A stretch of DNA of 42,015 nucleotides from Pseudomonas fuscovaginae SE-1 (GTDB lineage: Bacteria; Pseudomonadota; Gammaproteobacteria; Pseudomonadales; Pseudomonadaceae). The stretch covers positions 1 through 42,015 of the forward strand of contig NZ_AQOH01000094.1 of NCBI RefSeq assembly GCF_000364705.1, written 5' to 3'. Positions 26,360-35,003 of the stretch are shown one piece after another; within the stretch, counting starts at the first letter, position 1, and the number at the start of each line of letters is the position of its first letter. The position numbers and the translations under genes were made by a program. The notes beneath the pieces were generated by a model. It searched no databases. It had not been told where the DNA came from and worked only from the letters and a program-made list of their open reading frames with translations.

Positions 26360-28000
26360 ATGAACTGGTTCTACAACGCCAAGATCTCGACCAAGCTTTA
26401 TCTCGCCTTCGCTTTTTGCGCCTCCATCACGCTGGTGGTCGGCATTCTCGGCAGCCTGGGCATTGGCTCGTTGTCTTCAAGCCTGCAACTGGTGTTTACC
26501 AACAACCTGGTGTCGGTGGCCAAAACCGCCGAGGCTCGCTCCAATGCCATCACGCAGAACCGTGAGCTGTATCGTCTGCTGTCAGTAGCTGCCGCGGGGG
26601 ACTCCGCGTCCGAGCGCAGCAGCATCGTCGCCTCCATGAAGGACAGTCGCGAAAAGAGCGAGCGTGCCTTCGCCATCTACCGTGCCACTCCGCTGGCCGA
26701 TGACGAGCGGGCGGCTGGCGATCGCATGGAGAAGGATTGGCCCGCCTATCAGGCACTCGTCGATCGTGCGGTGGCGATCATCAACGAGGGTGATCTGGCC
26801 GGGGCCCGGCGCTTCATTTCCGGGGAATTGCATGAGGGCTTCCGTAAAATCAACGATGAATTGACCATCATGGTCGAGTCCAACAACCGCCAGATCGGTG
26901 AGGGCGGCGAGGAGGCGCGTGCCACGGAAGCGGCGGCCAAGCTCAAGTTGTATACCGGTATCGGCCTGGCCTTTGTGGCGGCCGTTGTGTTGGGCATGTT
27001 CATCAGCCGGGTGATCAGCGCCCCGATCGCATCCGCTGTGCGTAACGCCCAGCGCATTGCCAGTGGCGATCTCACCCAATCGATCCAGAGCGGTCACCGG
27101 GATGAGGCCGGTCAGCTGTTGACGGCGCTCGGCGAGATGCAGGGCGGACTGAAGGGGACCATTGCGCAGATCGCCAGTGCCGCGGATCAGTTGGCTTCGG
27201 CCGCCGAAGAACTCAATGCCGTGACCGAGGAAAGCAGCCGTGGCCTGACCCGGCAGAACGACGAGATCCAACTGGCCGCTACCGCTGTCACCGAGATGAG
27301 CGCGGCGGTCGAGGAGGTTGCACGCAATGCCACCTCGGCTTCCGAAGCGTCCGGGCAGACCAGCCAGGAGGCGGCCAGCGGCCGTGACCAGGCCCGCGAG
27401 GCGGTCAAGGCCATCACCAGCGTGAACAACGAGATTGGTCAGTCGACGGTCATCGTCGATGAGCTGGCCGGCAGTGTCCGCGATATCGCCAAGGTGCTCG
27501 ATGTGATCCGCGGCATCGCCGAGCAGACCAACCTGCTGGCACTCAATGCCGCCATCGAGGCGGCCCGAGCCGGTGAGCAGGGGCGCGGCTTTGCCGTGGT
27601 GGCCGACGAAGTCCGTGCCCTGGCGGCCCGCACTCAGTCCTCCACCGGTGAGATCGAGGCGATGATCGCCAGTGTGCAATCGCGTGCCGACGACGCAGTC
27701 AAGGCCATGGGCAACAGCCGGACCCTGGCCAACAGCACCCAGGAACTGGCCCAGGCCACCGGCGAATCCCTGGAGCGTATCGCCCAGAACATCGCCGCGA
27801 TCAACGACCGTAATCTGCTGATTGCCACGGCCTCGGAAGAGCAGGCAAACGTCGCGCGCGAGGTCGATCGCAACCTGGTCAACATCCAGGACTTGTCCAC
27901 CCAGACGGCGGCCGGCGCCAACCAGACCAGCGCCTCCAGCCAGGAACTGTCGCGCCTGGCGATCTCGTTCAATCAACTGGTGGGAACCTTCAAGCTGTAG
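26360..28000 (+). CDS. Methyl-accepting chemotaxis protein
   Basis: A 546-residue chemoreceptor. The first membrane helix is at about residues 13-33. A small helical periplasmic sensor follows (about 34-188, consistent with a 4HB_MCP domain). The second helix is at about 192-212, then a HAMP domain (RVISAPIASAVRNAQRIASG) and a long cytoplasmic coiled coil. The signalling tip is EQTNLLALNAAIEAARAGEQ followed by GRGFAVVADEVRALA. No CheR-binding pentapeptide is seen at the C-terminus. The start is ATG 26360 with AGG 7 bases upstream. It lies 125 bases after glcF with its own FliA-like promoter. Sensing of a glycolate-related carboxylate is possible, but only from position. Confidence 0.95.
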   Translation: MNWFYNAKISTKLYLAFAFCASITLVVGILGSLGIGSLSSSLQLVFTNNLVSVAKTAEARSNAITQNRELYRLLSVAAAGDSASERSSIVASMKDSREKSERAFAIYRATPLADDERAAGDRMEKDWPAYQALVDRAVAIINEGDLAGARRFISGELHEGFRKINDELTIMVESNNRQIGEGGEEARATEAAAKLKLYTGIGLAFVAAVVLGMFISRVISAPIASAVRNAQRIASGDLTQSIQSGHRDEAGQLLTALGEMQGGLKGTIAQIASAADQLASAAEELNAVTEESSRGLTRQNDEIQLAATAVTEMSAAVEEVARNATSASEASGQTSQEAASGRDQAREAVKAITSVNNEIGQSTVIVDELAGSVRDIAKVLDVIRGIAEQTNLLALNAAIEAARAGEQGRGFAVVADEVRALAARTQSSTGEIEAMIASVQSRADDAVKAMGNSRTLANSTQELAQATGESLERIAQNIAAINDRNLLIATASEEQANVAREVDRNLVNIQDLSTQTAAGANQTSASSQELSRLAISFNQLVGTFKL

Positions 28001-28102
28001 CAGCCTGAGCATGAAACCAGGCCTGGCGCTTGTTGTCGATGGCCTCCCAACGATGCCGTCGATACCTGCACGCGTGCGCCGGCATCAGCGGCGCAAAGGC
28101 CG

Positions 28103-29260
28103 TCAGGCGGTGCGACCGCCAAGGGTCTCGGCCACCCAGTCGGCGATGTAGTGGCCGGCGTTGATGCTGTTGTCGAAGCTGGAGTGCTGCACGCCACCTT
28201 CGCGCTCGGTGAAGATCTTCAGCTCGCGTTTCGGGCTGTTCACCAGTTGCTCGTAGGTGCGATGTGCCCATTTGAGCGGAATCTGCGAGTCCTTCTCGCC
28301 GTGGGTGACCAGGAACGGCACGCGGATGCGCTCCAGCACGCCATCGAGGTGCACGTTCTCGGCGATGCGCATGAACGCGTCCATGTCGCTGGCCCCCCAG
28401 ACCCATCGCACGTGCGCCCAGTAGTGCGGCACCGGGAAGTTGCCTTCCTTCTCCAGGCGCCGCTTCTGCACATCGCGCCAGTCATGGTTGGCGCCCCACA
28501 CCACGCCGCAGGCGAAGCGCGGTTCGAAGGCCACCGCGCGCGGGCAGTAATAGCCGCCCAGGGACACGCCTTCCAGGCCGATGCGCTTGGGGTCGACGTC
28601 CGGGCGGGTTTCCAGCCAGTCCACCACGCGGCTGGCCCAGTGCTCGCTGTCGTAGCGTGCGGTCAGGCCGTGCAGGCGCAGCGCTTCACCGGTGCCGGGC
28701 TGGTCGATGATCAGTGAGGACACGCCGCGTCTGGCCAGCCAGGCGGGCAGGCCGACGCGGTATTTCATCTCTTTGGTCGAGTCCAGGCCGTTGACCTGTA
28801 CCAGCAGCGGCGCGGGGCCGCTGACGCCCTCGGCGCGCACCAGCAGGCCCGAGAGGTGCTTGCCTTCATAGGGGATTTCCACCCGTTCGCAATTTTCCCG
28901 GGACAGGTCGAGGCCGCGGGCGAAGGTGTCCAGAAAGCGTTGGTACAGTTCGGCGCGTCCCGGCGCGCCGTGGGCCTGCAGGCGCTCGCAAGTGAGGTAG
29001 TAGGTCGCGGCGCGGTTGTATTTCTCGCCGGCGGAGAGGTGGCGGCCAGCCGCTTCATCTTCCTCGGCCAGGGCGCACAGCTTGTCGGCCATCTTCGACC
29101 AGGTTTCGCGAAACGCCTGGGTGCCGGCGGCGTCGGGCTGCTTGGCGGCCTCCTGCAGCGGGGCGCACATTTCCTCGATTTCACCCAGGCGGGCACCCAT
29201 CTCGATGGCCAGGTCCACCGAGAGATTCCAGACGTAGTTGGTGGGGAAGTAACGGAACAT
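28103..29260 (-). CDS. Alpha/beta hydrolase with helical N-terminal domain, C-C-bond hydrolase type
   Basis: A 385-residue alpha/beta hydrolase. The nucleophile is Ser233 in GVSLGGYY, with Asp324 (HGEKDSQ) and His359 (VQHSS) as likely triad partners. An N-terminal helical region of about 120 residues precedes the core. This layout matches the family of 2,6-dihydroxypseudooxynicotine hydrolase and fungal Ayg1, which cleave C-C bonds next to a ketone. The start is ATG 29260 with AAGGA 8 bases upstream; the leader also contains AATAAGAA, a candidate Crc/Hfq site. It follows the LysR gene on the same strand after a 184-base gap. In this cluster it could hydrolyse a ring-cleavage product or an acyl-phenol. 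The substrate is unknown. Confidence 0.85.
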   Translation of the reverse strand: MFRYFPTNYVWNLSVDLAIEMGARLGEIEEMCAPLQEAAKQPDAAGTQAFRETWSKMADKLCALAEEDEAAGRHLSAGEKYNRAATYYLTCERLQAHGAPGRAELYQRFLDTFARGLDLSRENCERVEIPYEGKHLSGLLVRAEGVSGPAPLLVQVNGLDSTKEMKYRVGLPAWLARRGVSSLIIDQPGTGEALRLHGLTARYDSEHWASRVVDWLETRPDVDPKRIGLEGVSLGGYYCPRAVAFEPRFACGVVWGANHDWRDVQKRRLEKEGNFPVPHYWAHVRWVWGASDMDAFMRIAENVHLDGVLERIRVPFLVTHGEKDSQIPLKWAHRTYEQLVNSPKRELKIFTEREGGVQHSSFDNSINAGHYIADWVAETLGGRTA

Positions 29261-29444
29261 TCTTATTGTCCTTCTGCGGTCGTTGAGTCCGGCGCCGTAG
29301 AGCTGCGACAGGCACGCAGGGCGCGGTTCAAGGGTCAAGGTACGCAGGCAGGGGAGGACGGGGCCAATCGTGAGTCGGGATGCGAGGTATCGCCAAACGC
29401 GATGCCCCGGCACGGTTGTGGCGGCTGGGGCGATGAGTCGGTGT

Positions 29445-30383
29445 TCAGACGGTGGCGCGAAGGGGCGCTGGCTGCTGGTCGGCGCGCTGGATGAACTCGA
29501 GGATGCGCTCACGCAGCCAGCGGTGCATCGGGTCACCGTCCATGCTGCGGTGCCAGAGCATGAATTCGCGCATCACCGGGATTTTCACCGGCGGCGGCAG
29601 GATGCGCAGGGGTAGGTAGCCCGCGTAGAGTTCGGCCAGCCGACGGTGCATGGTCGCGATGCGCTGGGTGCCGACCAGTAGCTGCGGCAGGGTGTTGAAG
29701 TCGTTGGTGATGACTTCCAGGCGGCGGTTGAAACCGTACTGGCTCATGAACCAGTCCTCGATGCTCAGGTGCCGGTTGCGGCCAAAGCCCACCGAGATAT
29801 GCCCCATTTCCATGTACTGCTCCAGGGTCAGTTGCTCACCGACCTCGGGGTGGTCGCGCCAGACCACGCAGACATGATCCTCCTCGAATAGCAGTTGCGC
29901 CGGGTGGCCCTCGATGAGGTAGCGCTCGGGCACGATCATCATGTCGACCTCGCCGCGCATCAGCAGCTCGGCGCTGTTGTCGCCGGGGCTGATCATCTCG
30001 AAGGTGATATGCGATGCCTCCTGGTGGATCTTCTGGATGACCTGGGCGAACAGCACGCTGATCAGGTAGTCCGAGGTCACCAGGCGAAAGTGACGCTTGC
30101 TGCTGGCGGGGTCGAACACCGGCTTGGCGGTGATCGAGGAGCGGATGGTCAGCAGCACCTCGCGCACCGGTCTGGCCAGCTCCTGGGCGTAGGGCGTGGG
30201 CTGCATCTTGCGGCCGACCTGCACCAGCAGCTCGTCCTCGAAGAAGGTCCGCAAACGCCCCAGCACGCCGCTGGTGGCCGATTGGGTCATGTGCAGGCGT
30301 TCGGCGGCACGGGTGATGTTCTGCTCTTCGAGCAGGACATCCAGTGCCACCAGCAGGTTCAGATCCAGATGGTGAAAGCGCAT
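29445..30383 (-). CDS. LysR-family regulator, NodD/NahR-like
   Basis: A 312-residue LysR protein. The winged helix-turn-helix is at about residues 5-65 (LNLLVALDVLLEEQNITRAA, ERLHMTQSATSGVLGRL). The effector domain follows (RLVTSDYLISVLFAQVI, EMISPGDNSAELLMRGEVDM, EDHVCVVWRDHP), resembling NodD/NahR/LinR-type members that respond to aromatic inducers. It is divergent from the extradiol dioxygenase-like gene, with 278 bases between them. LysR proteins usually control the divergent operon, so activation of the catabolic cluster by its substrate or an intermediate is the likely role. Start ATG 30383 (MRFHHLDLN) fits the family. Confidence 0.93.
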   Translation of the reverse strand: MRFHHLDLNLLVALDVLLEEQNITRAAERLHMTQSATSGVLGRLRTFFEDELLVQVGRKMQPTPYAQELARPVREVLLTIRSSITAKPVFDPASSKRHFRLVTSDYLISVLFAQVIQKIHQEASHITFEMISPGDNSAELLMRGEVDMMIVPERYLIEGHPAQLLFEEDHVCVVWRDHPEVGEQLTLEQYMEMGHISVGFGRNRHLSIEDWFMSQYGFNRRLEVITNDFNTLPQLLVGTQRIATMHRRLAELYAGYLPLRILPPPVKIPVMREFMLWHRSMDGDPMHRWLRERILEFIQRADQQPAPLRATV

Positions 30384-30661
30384 GGCGATGGCTCACGGTT
30401 CTTGTAGTTATTTTCGCGATACCTTCCGGCCACCTGATCGATACGTCAAGACCCCCTTATAGCCCAGGTGAGCTAACAGCCGACGCCATGGGCGGGCGCA
30501 CAGGTATCGCGATTGTCGATGCCTTGCATCCTGACATGCGATTGGTCAGCCAGCCCCGACAGCCATCAACCTGCGCTCCAGTCGAGCGACCCTGCCGTCG
30601 CCAGACCGATGACCGGGCGACCTGCCTGGCGCCCGATAATAATTTCAACGGAGTGGTAGCC
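30384..30661. promoter_or_regulatory. Divergent LysR / catabolic operon control region with nested inverted repeats
   Basis: This 278-base gap carries a perfect 11-base inverted repeat, TCGCGATACCT at 30414-30424 and AGGTATCGCGA at 30502-30512. Nested within it are CACCTG (30431-30436) and CAGGTG (30465-30470). The arrangement suggests two or more regulator-binding sites, possibly for the adjacent LysR protein. Promoter boxes could not be fixed with confidence. Confidence 0.5.
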
Positions 30662-31603
30662 ATGAACATTCTTGGACTCGACGCGCTGGTGTTCGGCGTC
30701 GACGATATCCAGGCCTGTGCCGATTGCCTGCGTGACTACGGCCTGACCGCCGCCCAACTGGATACCGACGGTGGCCGTTTCGAGGCCCTGGATGGTACCG
30801 CGATCATCATCCGCCGTGGCGATGACCCGAGCCTGCCAGCGGCGCTGGGCCCGACCCCGTCGCTGCGTGAGACGGTCTATGGGGTGGCCTCGGCGCAGGA
30901 CCTGGACGCTATCGCCGACGAGTTGGGGCGTGACCGCCCGCTCAACCGCGATGCCCACGGCGTGCTGCACACCGTCGATGACCTGGGCTTTGCCATCGCC
31001 TTCCAGGTCTCGTGCCGCCGGGCCTTCGACGCACCGGCCGACCTCACCAATGCCCCTGGCAGCGCGCCACAACGCCCCCTCAACCAGTTGGGCATCACCC
31101 CGGACATGCCGGCGCAGCCGCGCACCTTGTCCCACGTGGTGTACTTCGTGCCTGACGCCGCCAAGGGCGAAGCGTTCTACCGCGACCGCCTGGGCTTCGT
31201 CACCACCGACCGCTTCGTCGGCGTCGGGCCGTTCATGCGTACCGCCGGCATGGATGACCATCACTGTCTGTTCATGATCCAGACGCCGCCGCACATGCAG
31301 GGCTGCGAGCACTTCACCTTCCACATGGGCAGCGGCACCGAAGTGCTGCTGGCCGGTACGCGCTTTCAGCAGAAGGGCTGGACCAGCTTCTGGGGGCCGG
31401 GCCGACACCTGCTGGGCTCCAACTGGTTCTGGTACTTCAACAGCCCGTTGGGCTGCCACATCGAGTACGACGCCGACATGGACAAGCATGACGACGACTG
31501 GGCGGCGCGCCAGGCACCGATGTCGGCGGATAACTCGCAGTTGTTCCTGTTCACCTCGCGGGAGAAGTGGGCACCCGGTGGTCCACCGCCCAAGCAGGGT
31601 TGA
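30662..31603 (+). CDS. VOC-family extradiol-dioxygenase-like protein
   Basis: A 313-residue, two-domain VOC protein. In the C-terminal half the metal ligands of type I extradiol dioxygenases are conserved: His158 (LSHVVYF), His217 (EHFTFHM) and Glu268 (HIEYDAD). Their spacing is close to the 153/214/265 triad of catechol 2,3-dioxygenases. Fe(II)-dependent meta cleavage of a catechol-like ring is therefore the likely reaction. The N-terminal half is a degenerate VOC domain. The start ATG 30662 has GGAG eight bases upstream. It opens the plus-strand catabolic operon, and the Rieske gene starts three bases after its stop. Confidence 0.85.
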   Translation: MNILGLDALVFGVDDIQACADCLRDYGLTAAQLDTDGGRFEALDGTAIIIRRGDDPSLPAALGPTPSLRETVYGVASAQDLDAIADELGRDRPLNRDAHGVLHTVDDLGFAIAFQVSCRRAFDAPADLTNAPGSAPQRPLNQLGITPDMPAQPRTLSHVVYFVPDAAKGEAFYRDRLGFVTTDRFVGVGPFMRTAGMDDHHCLFMIQTPPHMQGCEHFTFHMGSGTEVLLAGTRFQQKGWTSFWGPGRHLLGSNWFWYFNSPLGCHIEYDADMDKHDDDWAARQAPMSADNSQLFLFTSREKWAPGGPPPKQG

Positions 31604-31606
31604 AGC

Positions 31607-31954
31607 GTGGGCAGCGCAGCGCTGTGCCAGCTCGATGAACTGGGCGAGGGTCAGGCGCGCGGCTTCGATCCGCTGGGACGGGGCGCCGACAGCCTGTTCG
31701 CCCTGCGGTACCAGGGGCATGTGCGGGTCTACCGCAACCTCTGTCCGCACCTGCTGGTGCCCCTGGAGTACCGCAAGGACCGTTTTCTCAGTGCCGACGG
31801 CCAATGGGTGATCTGTTACGCCCACGGGGCACGCTTTCGCCCGGACGACGGCCTCTGTGTCCACGGCCCGTGCCGTGGCGAGGTGCTGCAGCGGTTGGAG
31901 CACCGTGAAGCGGACGGCTGGCTGCTATTGCCGCTGGCGCAGTTGGAAGGCTGA
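31607..31954 (+). CDS. Small Rieske [2Fe-2S] protein
   Basis: A 115-residue Rieske protein. The cluster ligands are CPH (about residues 45-47) and CYAH (about 69-72), with 21 residues between. That is longer than in BphA3-type ferredoxins but typical of a small family with GLCVxGPC after the second motif, which is present here (DGLCVHGPC). The start is GTG 31607, three bases after the VOC stop, so the two are coupled. No ring-hydroxylating oxygenase or reductase is encoded in the window, so it may serve the neighbouring dioxygenase or monooxygenase or an enzyme elsewhere. Confidence 0.88.
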   Translation: MGSAALCQLDELGEGQARGFDPLGRGADSLFALRYQGHVRVYRNLCPHLLVPLEYRKDRFLSADGQWVICYAHGARFRPDDGLCVHGPCRGEVLQRLEHREADGWLLLPLAQLEG

Positions 31955-32037
31955 CCTATCACGCCGCGCGATAGGTCGCATCCCGGGACTCGATTGGTCA
32001 AAACCCGGCGCTGCCGGGAAGCTGTGCCCAGGCACAG
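31953..32037. promoter_or_regulatory. Three consecutive inverted repeats in the leader of the FAD monooxygenase
   Basis: The three repeats are GACCTATC/GATAGGTC (31953-31960 and 31970-31977, overlapping the Rieske stop), CCCGGC/GCCGGG (32004-32009 and 32013-32018) and CTGTGCC/GGCACAG (32022-32028 and 32031-32037). All arms are perfect. They may separate the first two genes from a second transcript, as terminator or attenuator, or be operators. No T-run follows any of them. Confidence 0.5.
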
Positions 32038-32065
32038 GAAACGGCCGCTGCGCCCGACGCGGCGG

Positions 32066-32081
32066 ACAACAAGAACAAAAA
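32066..32081 (+). promoter_or_regulatory. A-rich Crc/Hfq (CA) motif before the FAD monooxygenase
   Basis: ACAACAAGAACAAAAA contains overlapping AANAANAA matches 14 bases before the ATG, at the usual place of a ribosome site. Such motifs are bound by Hfq with Crc to block translation during catabolite repression in Pseudomonas. Confidence 0.6.
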
Positions 32082-32094
32082 CGTGAGATTTGCC

Positions 32095-33219
32095 ATGAAT
32101 ACTGTGAACAAGGTGCTGGTCGTCGGCGGCGGGATTGGCGGACTGTGTGCCGCGATTGCGCTGCGGCGCAAGGGGATCGCGGTCGATCTGGTCGAGCTCA
32201 AGACCGAGTGGACCGTCTACGGCGTGGGCATCATCCAACAGAGCAACGTGGTGCGCGAGATGCAGCGCCTGGGCCTGCTGGATGCCTACCTCGATGCGGC
32301 TTACGCCTTCGAAGATGTCGCCATTTACACCACCCACGGTCAGCAACTGGCGCGCATTCCCGGCCAGCGCCTGGCCGGCCCGCAGTACCCGGCCAACGTC
32401 GGTATTTCCCGGCGTGCCCTGCACAAGGTGCTCAGTGAAACCGCCATGGAACTCGGCACCCAGGTGCACCTGGGCACCTCCGTGGAGCGCTTCGAGCAGG
32501 ACGCCGAGGGCGTGGATGTGCTGTTCAGCGACGGTCGCCAGGGTCGTTATGCACTGATGGTGGGGGCCGACGGGCTGTTCTCGAGGATTCGTGGGCTGCT
32601 GTTCGGCGATCGGTACCAGCCGCGTTTCACCGGGCAGTCGGTGTGGCGCTACAACTTTCCGCGTGCGGCCGGTATCGATCACCTGGCCAACTACCAGGGC
32701 CCGTCGGGCAACGCCGGCCTGGTGCCGCTCGCCGACGACCTGATGTACCTGTTCACCACTTCCCACGAACCGGGCAATCCCTGGATGGAGCCAGACACCC
32801 TCGCCGAAGGCCTGCGCCAGCGCCTGGCCGGTTTCGGCGGGCTGATCGGCGAGCTGCGCGAGCAGATCCAGGACAGTGCCGAAGTCGTCTACAAGCCGCT
32901 GGAAGCCGTGTTCGTCGACGAGCCGTGGTATCGCGGCCGCGTCCTGCTGATTGGCGATGCCGCCCATGCCACCACGCCGCACCTGGGGCAGGGCGCCGGC
33001 ATGGCCATCGAGGACGCCGTGGTGCTGGCCGAGGAACTCACCGCCGGCGGCAGCCTCGAGGCGCAGTTGCAGCGTTTCATGGACCGACGCTTCGAGCGTT
33101 GCAAGTTCATCAGCGAGATGTCCCTGCTGGCGGGCGAGAAGGAGGTTCAGCGCGATCCGTCCTTTGACCGTATCGGCCTGGTCAAGCAGATGCTGGAGGT
33201 CACCGCTCAGCCGATCTGA
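32095..33219 (+). CDS. FAD-dependent aromatic monooxygenase (class A)
   Basis: A 374-residue flavoprotein hydroxylase of the salicylate/3-hydroxybenzoate hydroxylase group. The FAD-binding GGGIGG is at residues 11-16, the NAD(P)H/FAD dual motif is in LMVGADGLFSRIR, and the second FAD motif is VLLIGDAAHATTPHLGQGAG. It would hydroxylate a phenolic ring using NAD(P)H and oxygen, making a catechol-type substrate for the extradiol protein. The start is ATG 32095; GTG 32083 in frame is less likely. It lies 140 bases after the Rieske gene, with several inverted repeats and a CA motif between. Confidence 0.92.
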   Translation: MNTVNKVLVVGGGIGGLCAAIALRRKGIAVDLVELKTEWTVYGVGIIQQSNVVREMQRLGLLDAYLDAAYAFEDVAIYTTHGQQLARIPGQRLAGPQYPANVGISRRALHKVLSETAMELGTQVHLGTSVERFEQDAEGVDVLFSDGRQGRYALMVGADGLFSRIRGLLFGDRYQPRFTGQSVWRYNFPRAAGIDHLANYQGPSGNAGLVPLADDLMYLFTTSHEPGNPWMEPDTLAEGLRQRLAGFGGLIGELREQIQDSAEVVYKPLEAVFVDEPWYRGRVLLIGDAAHATTPHLGQGAGMAIEDAVVLAEELTAGGSLEAQLQRFMDRRFERCKFISEMSLLAGEKEVQRDPSFDRIGLVKQMLEVTAQPI

Positions 33220-33280
33220 GCCCTTGTACCCGGCGCCCGCTGCCTGGCGGGTGCGCCGGACCCTACGCCAACGCCGACGT

Positions 33281-33305
33281 ACAAGAACAAGAACAAGAAC
33301 AAGAA
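33281..33305 (+). promoter_or_regulatory. A-rich Crc/Hfq (CA) motif before the DUF1302 gene
   Basis: Four tandem copies of an ACAAGA-like unit give repeated AANAANAA matches directly before the ribosome site AGAGGAAA (33306-33313) and the start at 33319. This is the strongest such motif in the window. Confidence 0.65.
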
Positions 33306-33318
33306 AGAGGAAACCCCG

Positions 33319-34989
33319 ATGTTGACTCGCAAAGATGCAACCGGGCGGTCGCTGCCGCCGCTCAAGCCCGTCACCCTGGCATTGCTGGCGCTGGCCGCCA
33401 GCCAGGCCCAGGCCTTCGAAATCGACACCGGCAACCCCGACATGCGGGTGCGCTGGGACAATACCCTCAAGTACAGCGCAGCCTGGCGTACCGAGGGCGC
33501 CAGCAGCAAGCTCACCGAGGGGCAGACCGCCCTGAACCTGGACGACGGTGATCGCAACTTCAACAAGGGCCTGATCTCCAACCGTCTGGACTTGCTGTCG
33601 GAGCTCGACATCACCTATGGCAACGTCGGTGCGCGGGTCAGCGGCGCAGCCTGGTATGACGATGTCTACAACCAGGGTACCGACAACAGCGACCCCAGCC
33701 GGGCCAACAGTTACTCGGTCGGCCACGACACGTTCACCGACGACACCCGTACCTTGCACGGGCGCAAGGGCGAGTTGCTCGACGCCTTCATCTTCGGCAA
33801 GACCGAGATCGGCGAGATGCCGGTGTCCGGTAGGCTGGGCCAATACGCCATGCAGTGGGGCGAGAGCCTGTTCTACGGCATGAACGGTATTGCCGGCGGC
33901 ATGGCGCCGGTGGACGTGGTCAAGGGCCTGTCGGTGCCCAACACCCCGTTCAAGGAGTTGATCCGGCCGGTCAAGCAGGTGTCCGGGCAACTGCAACTGA
34001 CCCCCGACGTCTCCCTGGGCGCCTACTACCAGTTCGAGTGGGAGGCCAGCCGCCTGCCGGCGGCCGGCAGCTATTTCTCCAACGATGACTTCTTCGGCGA
34101 CGGCGGCGAGCGCATGTACGTGGGCGGCGCGGTCATGCCGGGCGGTCAGCCGCTGGCGTTCTACCGTGGCCAGGACAAGAAGGCCAAGGACTCGGGGCAG
34201 GGCGGTGTGCAACTGCGCTGGCGCACCGAAACCGTGGACTGGGGGGTCTATGCCATTCGTTTCCACGACAAGTCGCCGCAGCTCAACGTGCGCCCCGATT
34301 TCGCCAGCCTCAACCCGGTCACCGGCAAGGCCGGCGAGTTCTACTGGGTCTACCCCGAAGGCATCGAGGCCCTGGGCGCGAGCTTCTCCACCACCCTGAG
34401 CAACTTCAACATCGCCGGTGAACTGTCCACCCGCTGGAACCAGCCGCTGGCCTCGACCAACCAGCATGCCTTGCTCGTCGGCGAGGCGATCGACAACAGC
34501 GATGACCCGCTCTACGCCAACGGCCGCACGTTGCACGCCAACTTCTCCTGGCTGGCCAGCCTGGAGCCGAATTTCATCGCCCCCGAGTCGAGCTTCCTGG
34601 GTGAAATTGCCTGGAACCGGGTGATGAGCATCAGCCAGAACGCCGACGCCGTCGACCCCAACGCCGACCGCGACGCCACCAGCCTGCGCCTGGTCTTCGA
34701 GCCGATGTACCGGCAGATCCTGCCCGGCCTCGACCTGTCGGTGCCGATCGGCGCCAGCTACACCAACGGCGCGTCCATGGCCCTGGGAACCGGCTTTGGC
34801 ACCGACCACGGCGGGGACCTGAACATCGGCCTCAAGGGCAACTACCTCAACACCTGGAACCTGGGCCTGACCTACACGCATTACTACGGCCCGCAGAACA
34901 CCTTCCTCGACGCCAACAACCACTACACCTTCGAACAGTCGCTCAAAGACCGCGACTTCATCGCCTTCACCGTCAGCCGTACCTTCTGA
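33319..34989 (+). CDS. DUF1302 outer-membrane protein
   Basis: A 556-residue secreted protein with a signal peptide ending near QAQAF (about residue 35), a beta-rich body and a C-terminal SRTF. The terminal phenylalanine is the outer-membrane-protein signature. The sequence pattern (RWDNTLKYSAAWR near the N-terminus, GRLGQYAMQWGESLFYGMNG, then FNIAGELSTRWNQPL) fits DUF1302. Such proteins are found beside DUF1329 genes in clusters for hydrophobic or aromatic compounds, and a role in uptake across the outer membrane is proposed for them. The next gene starts 14 bases after its stop. Confidence 0.9.
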   Translation: MLTRKDATGRSLPPLKPVTLALLALAASQAQAFEIDTGNPDMRVRWDNTLKYSAAWRTEGASSKLTEGQTALNLDDGDRNFNKGLISNRLDLLSELDITYGNVGARVSGAAWYDDVYNQGTDNSDPSRANSYSVGHDTFTDDTRTLHGRKGELLDAFIFGKTEIGEMPVSGRLGQYAMQWGESLFYGMNGIAGGMAPVDVVKGLSVPNTPFKELIRPVKQVSGQLQLTPDVSLGAYYQFEWEASRLPAAGSYFSNDDFFGDGGERMYVGGAVMPGGQPLAFYRGQDKKAKDSGQGGVQLRWRTETVDWGVYAIRFHDKSPQLNVRPDFASLNPVTGKAGEFYWVYPEGIEALGASFSTTLSNFNIAGELSTRWNQPLASTNQHALLVGEAIDNSDDPLYANGRTLHANFSWLASLEPNFIAPESSFLGEIAWNRVMSISQNADAVDPNADRDATSLRLVFEPMYRQILPGLDLSVPIGASYTNGASMALGTGFGTDHGGDLNIGLKGNYLNTWNLGLTYTHYYGPQNTFLDANNHYTFEQSLKDRDFIAFTVSRTF

Positions 34990-35003
34990 CCGAGGACTAC
35001 CCG

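Noticed and set aside
31816..34923. A 1035-codon minus-strand open frame opposite the monooxygenase and DUF1302 genes
   Set aside because: It crosses several real genes and their intergenic leaders and has no motif. It is a GC-driven shadow.
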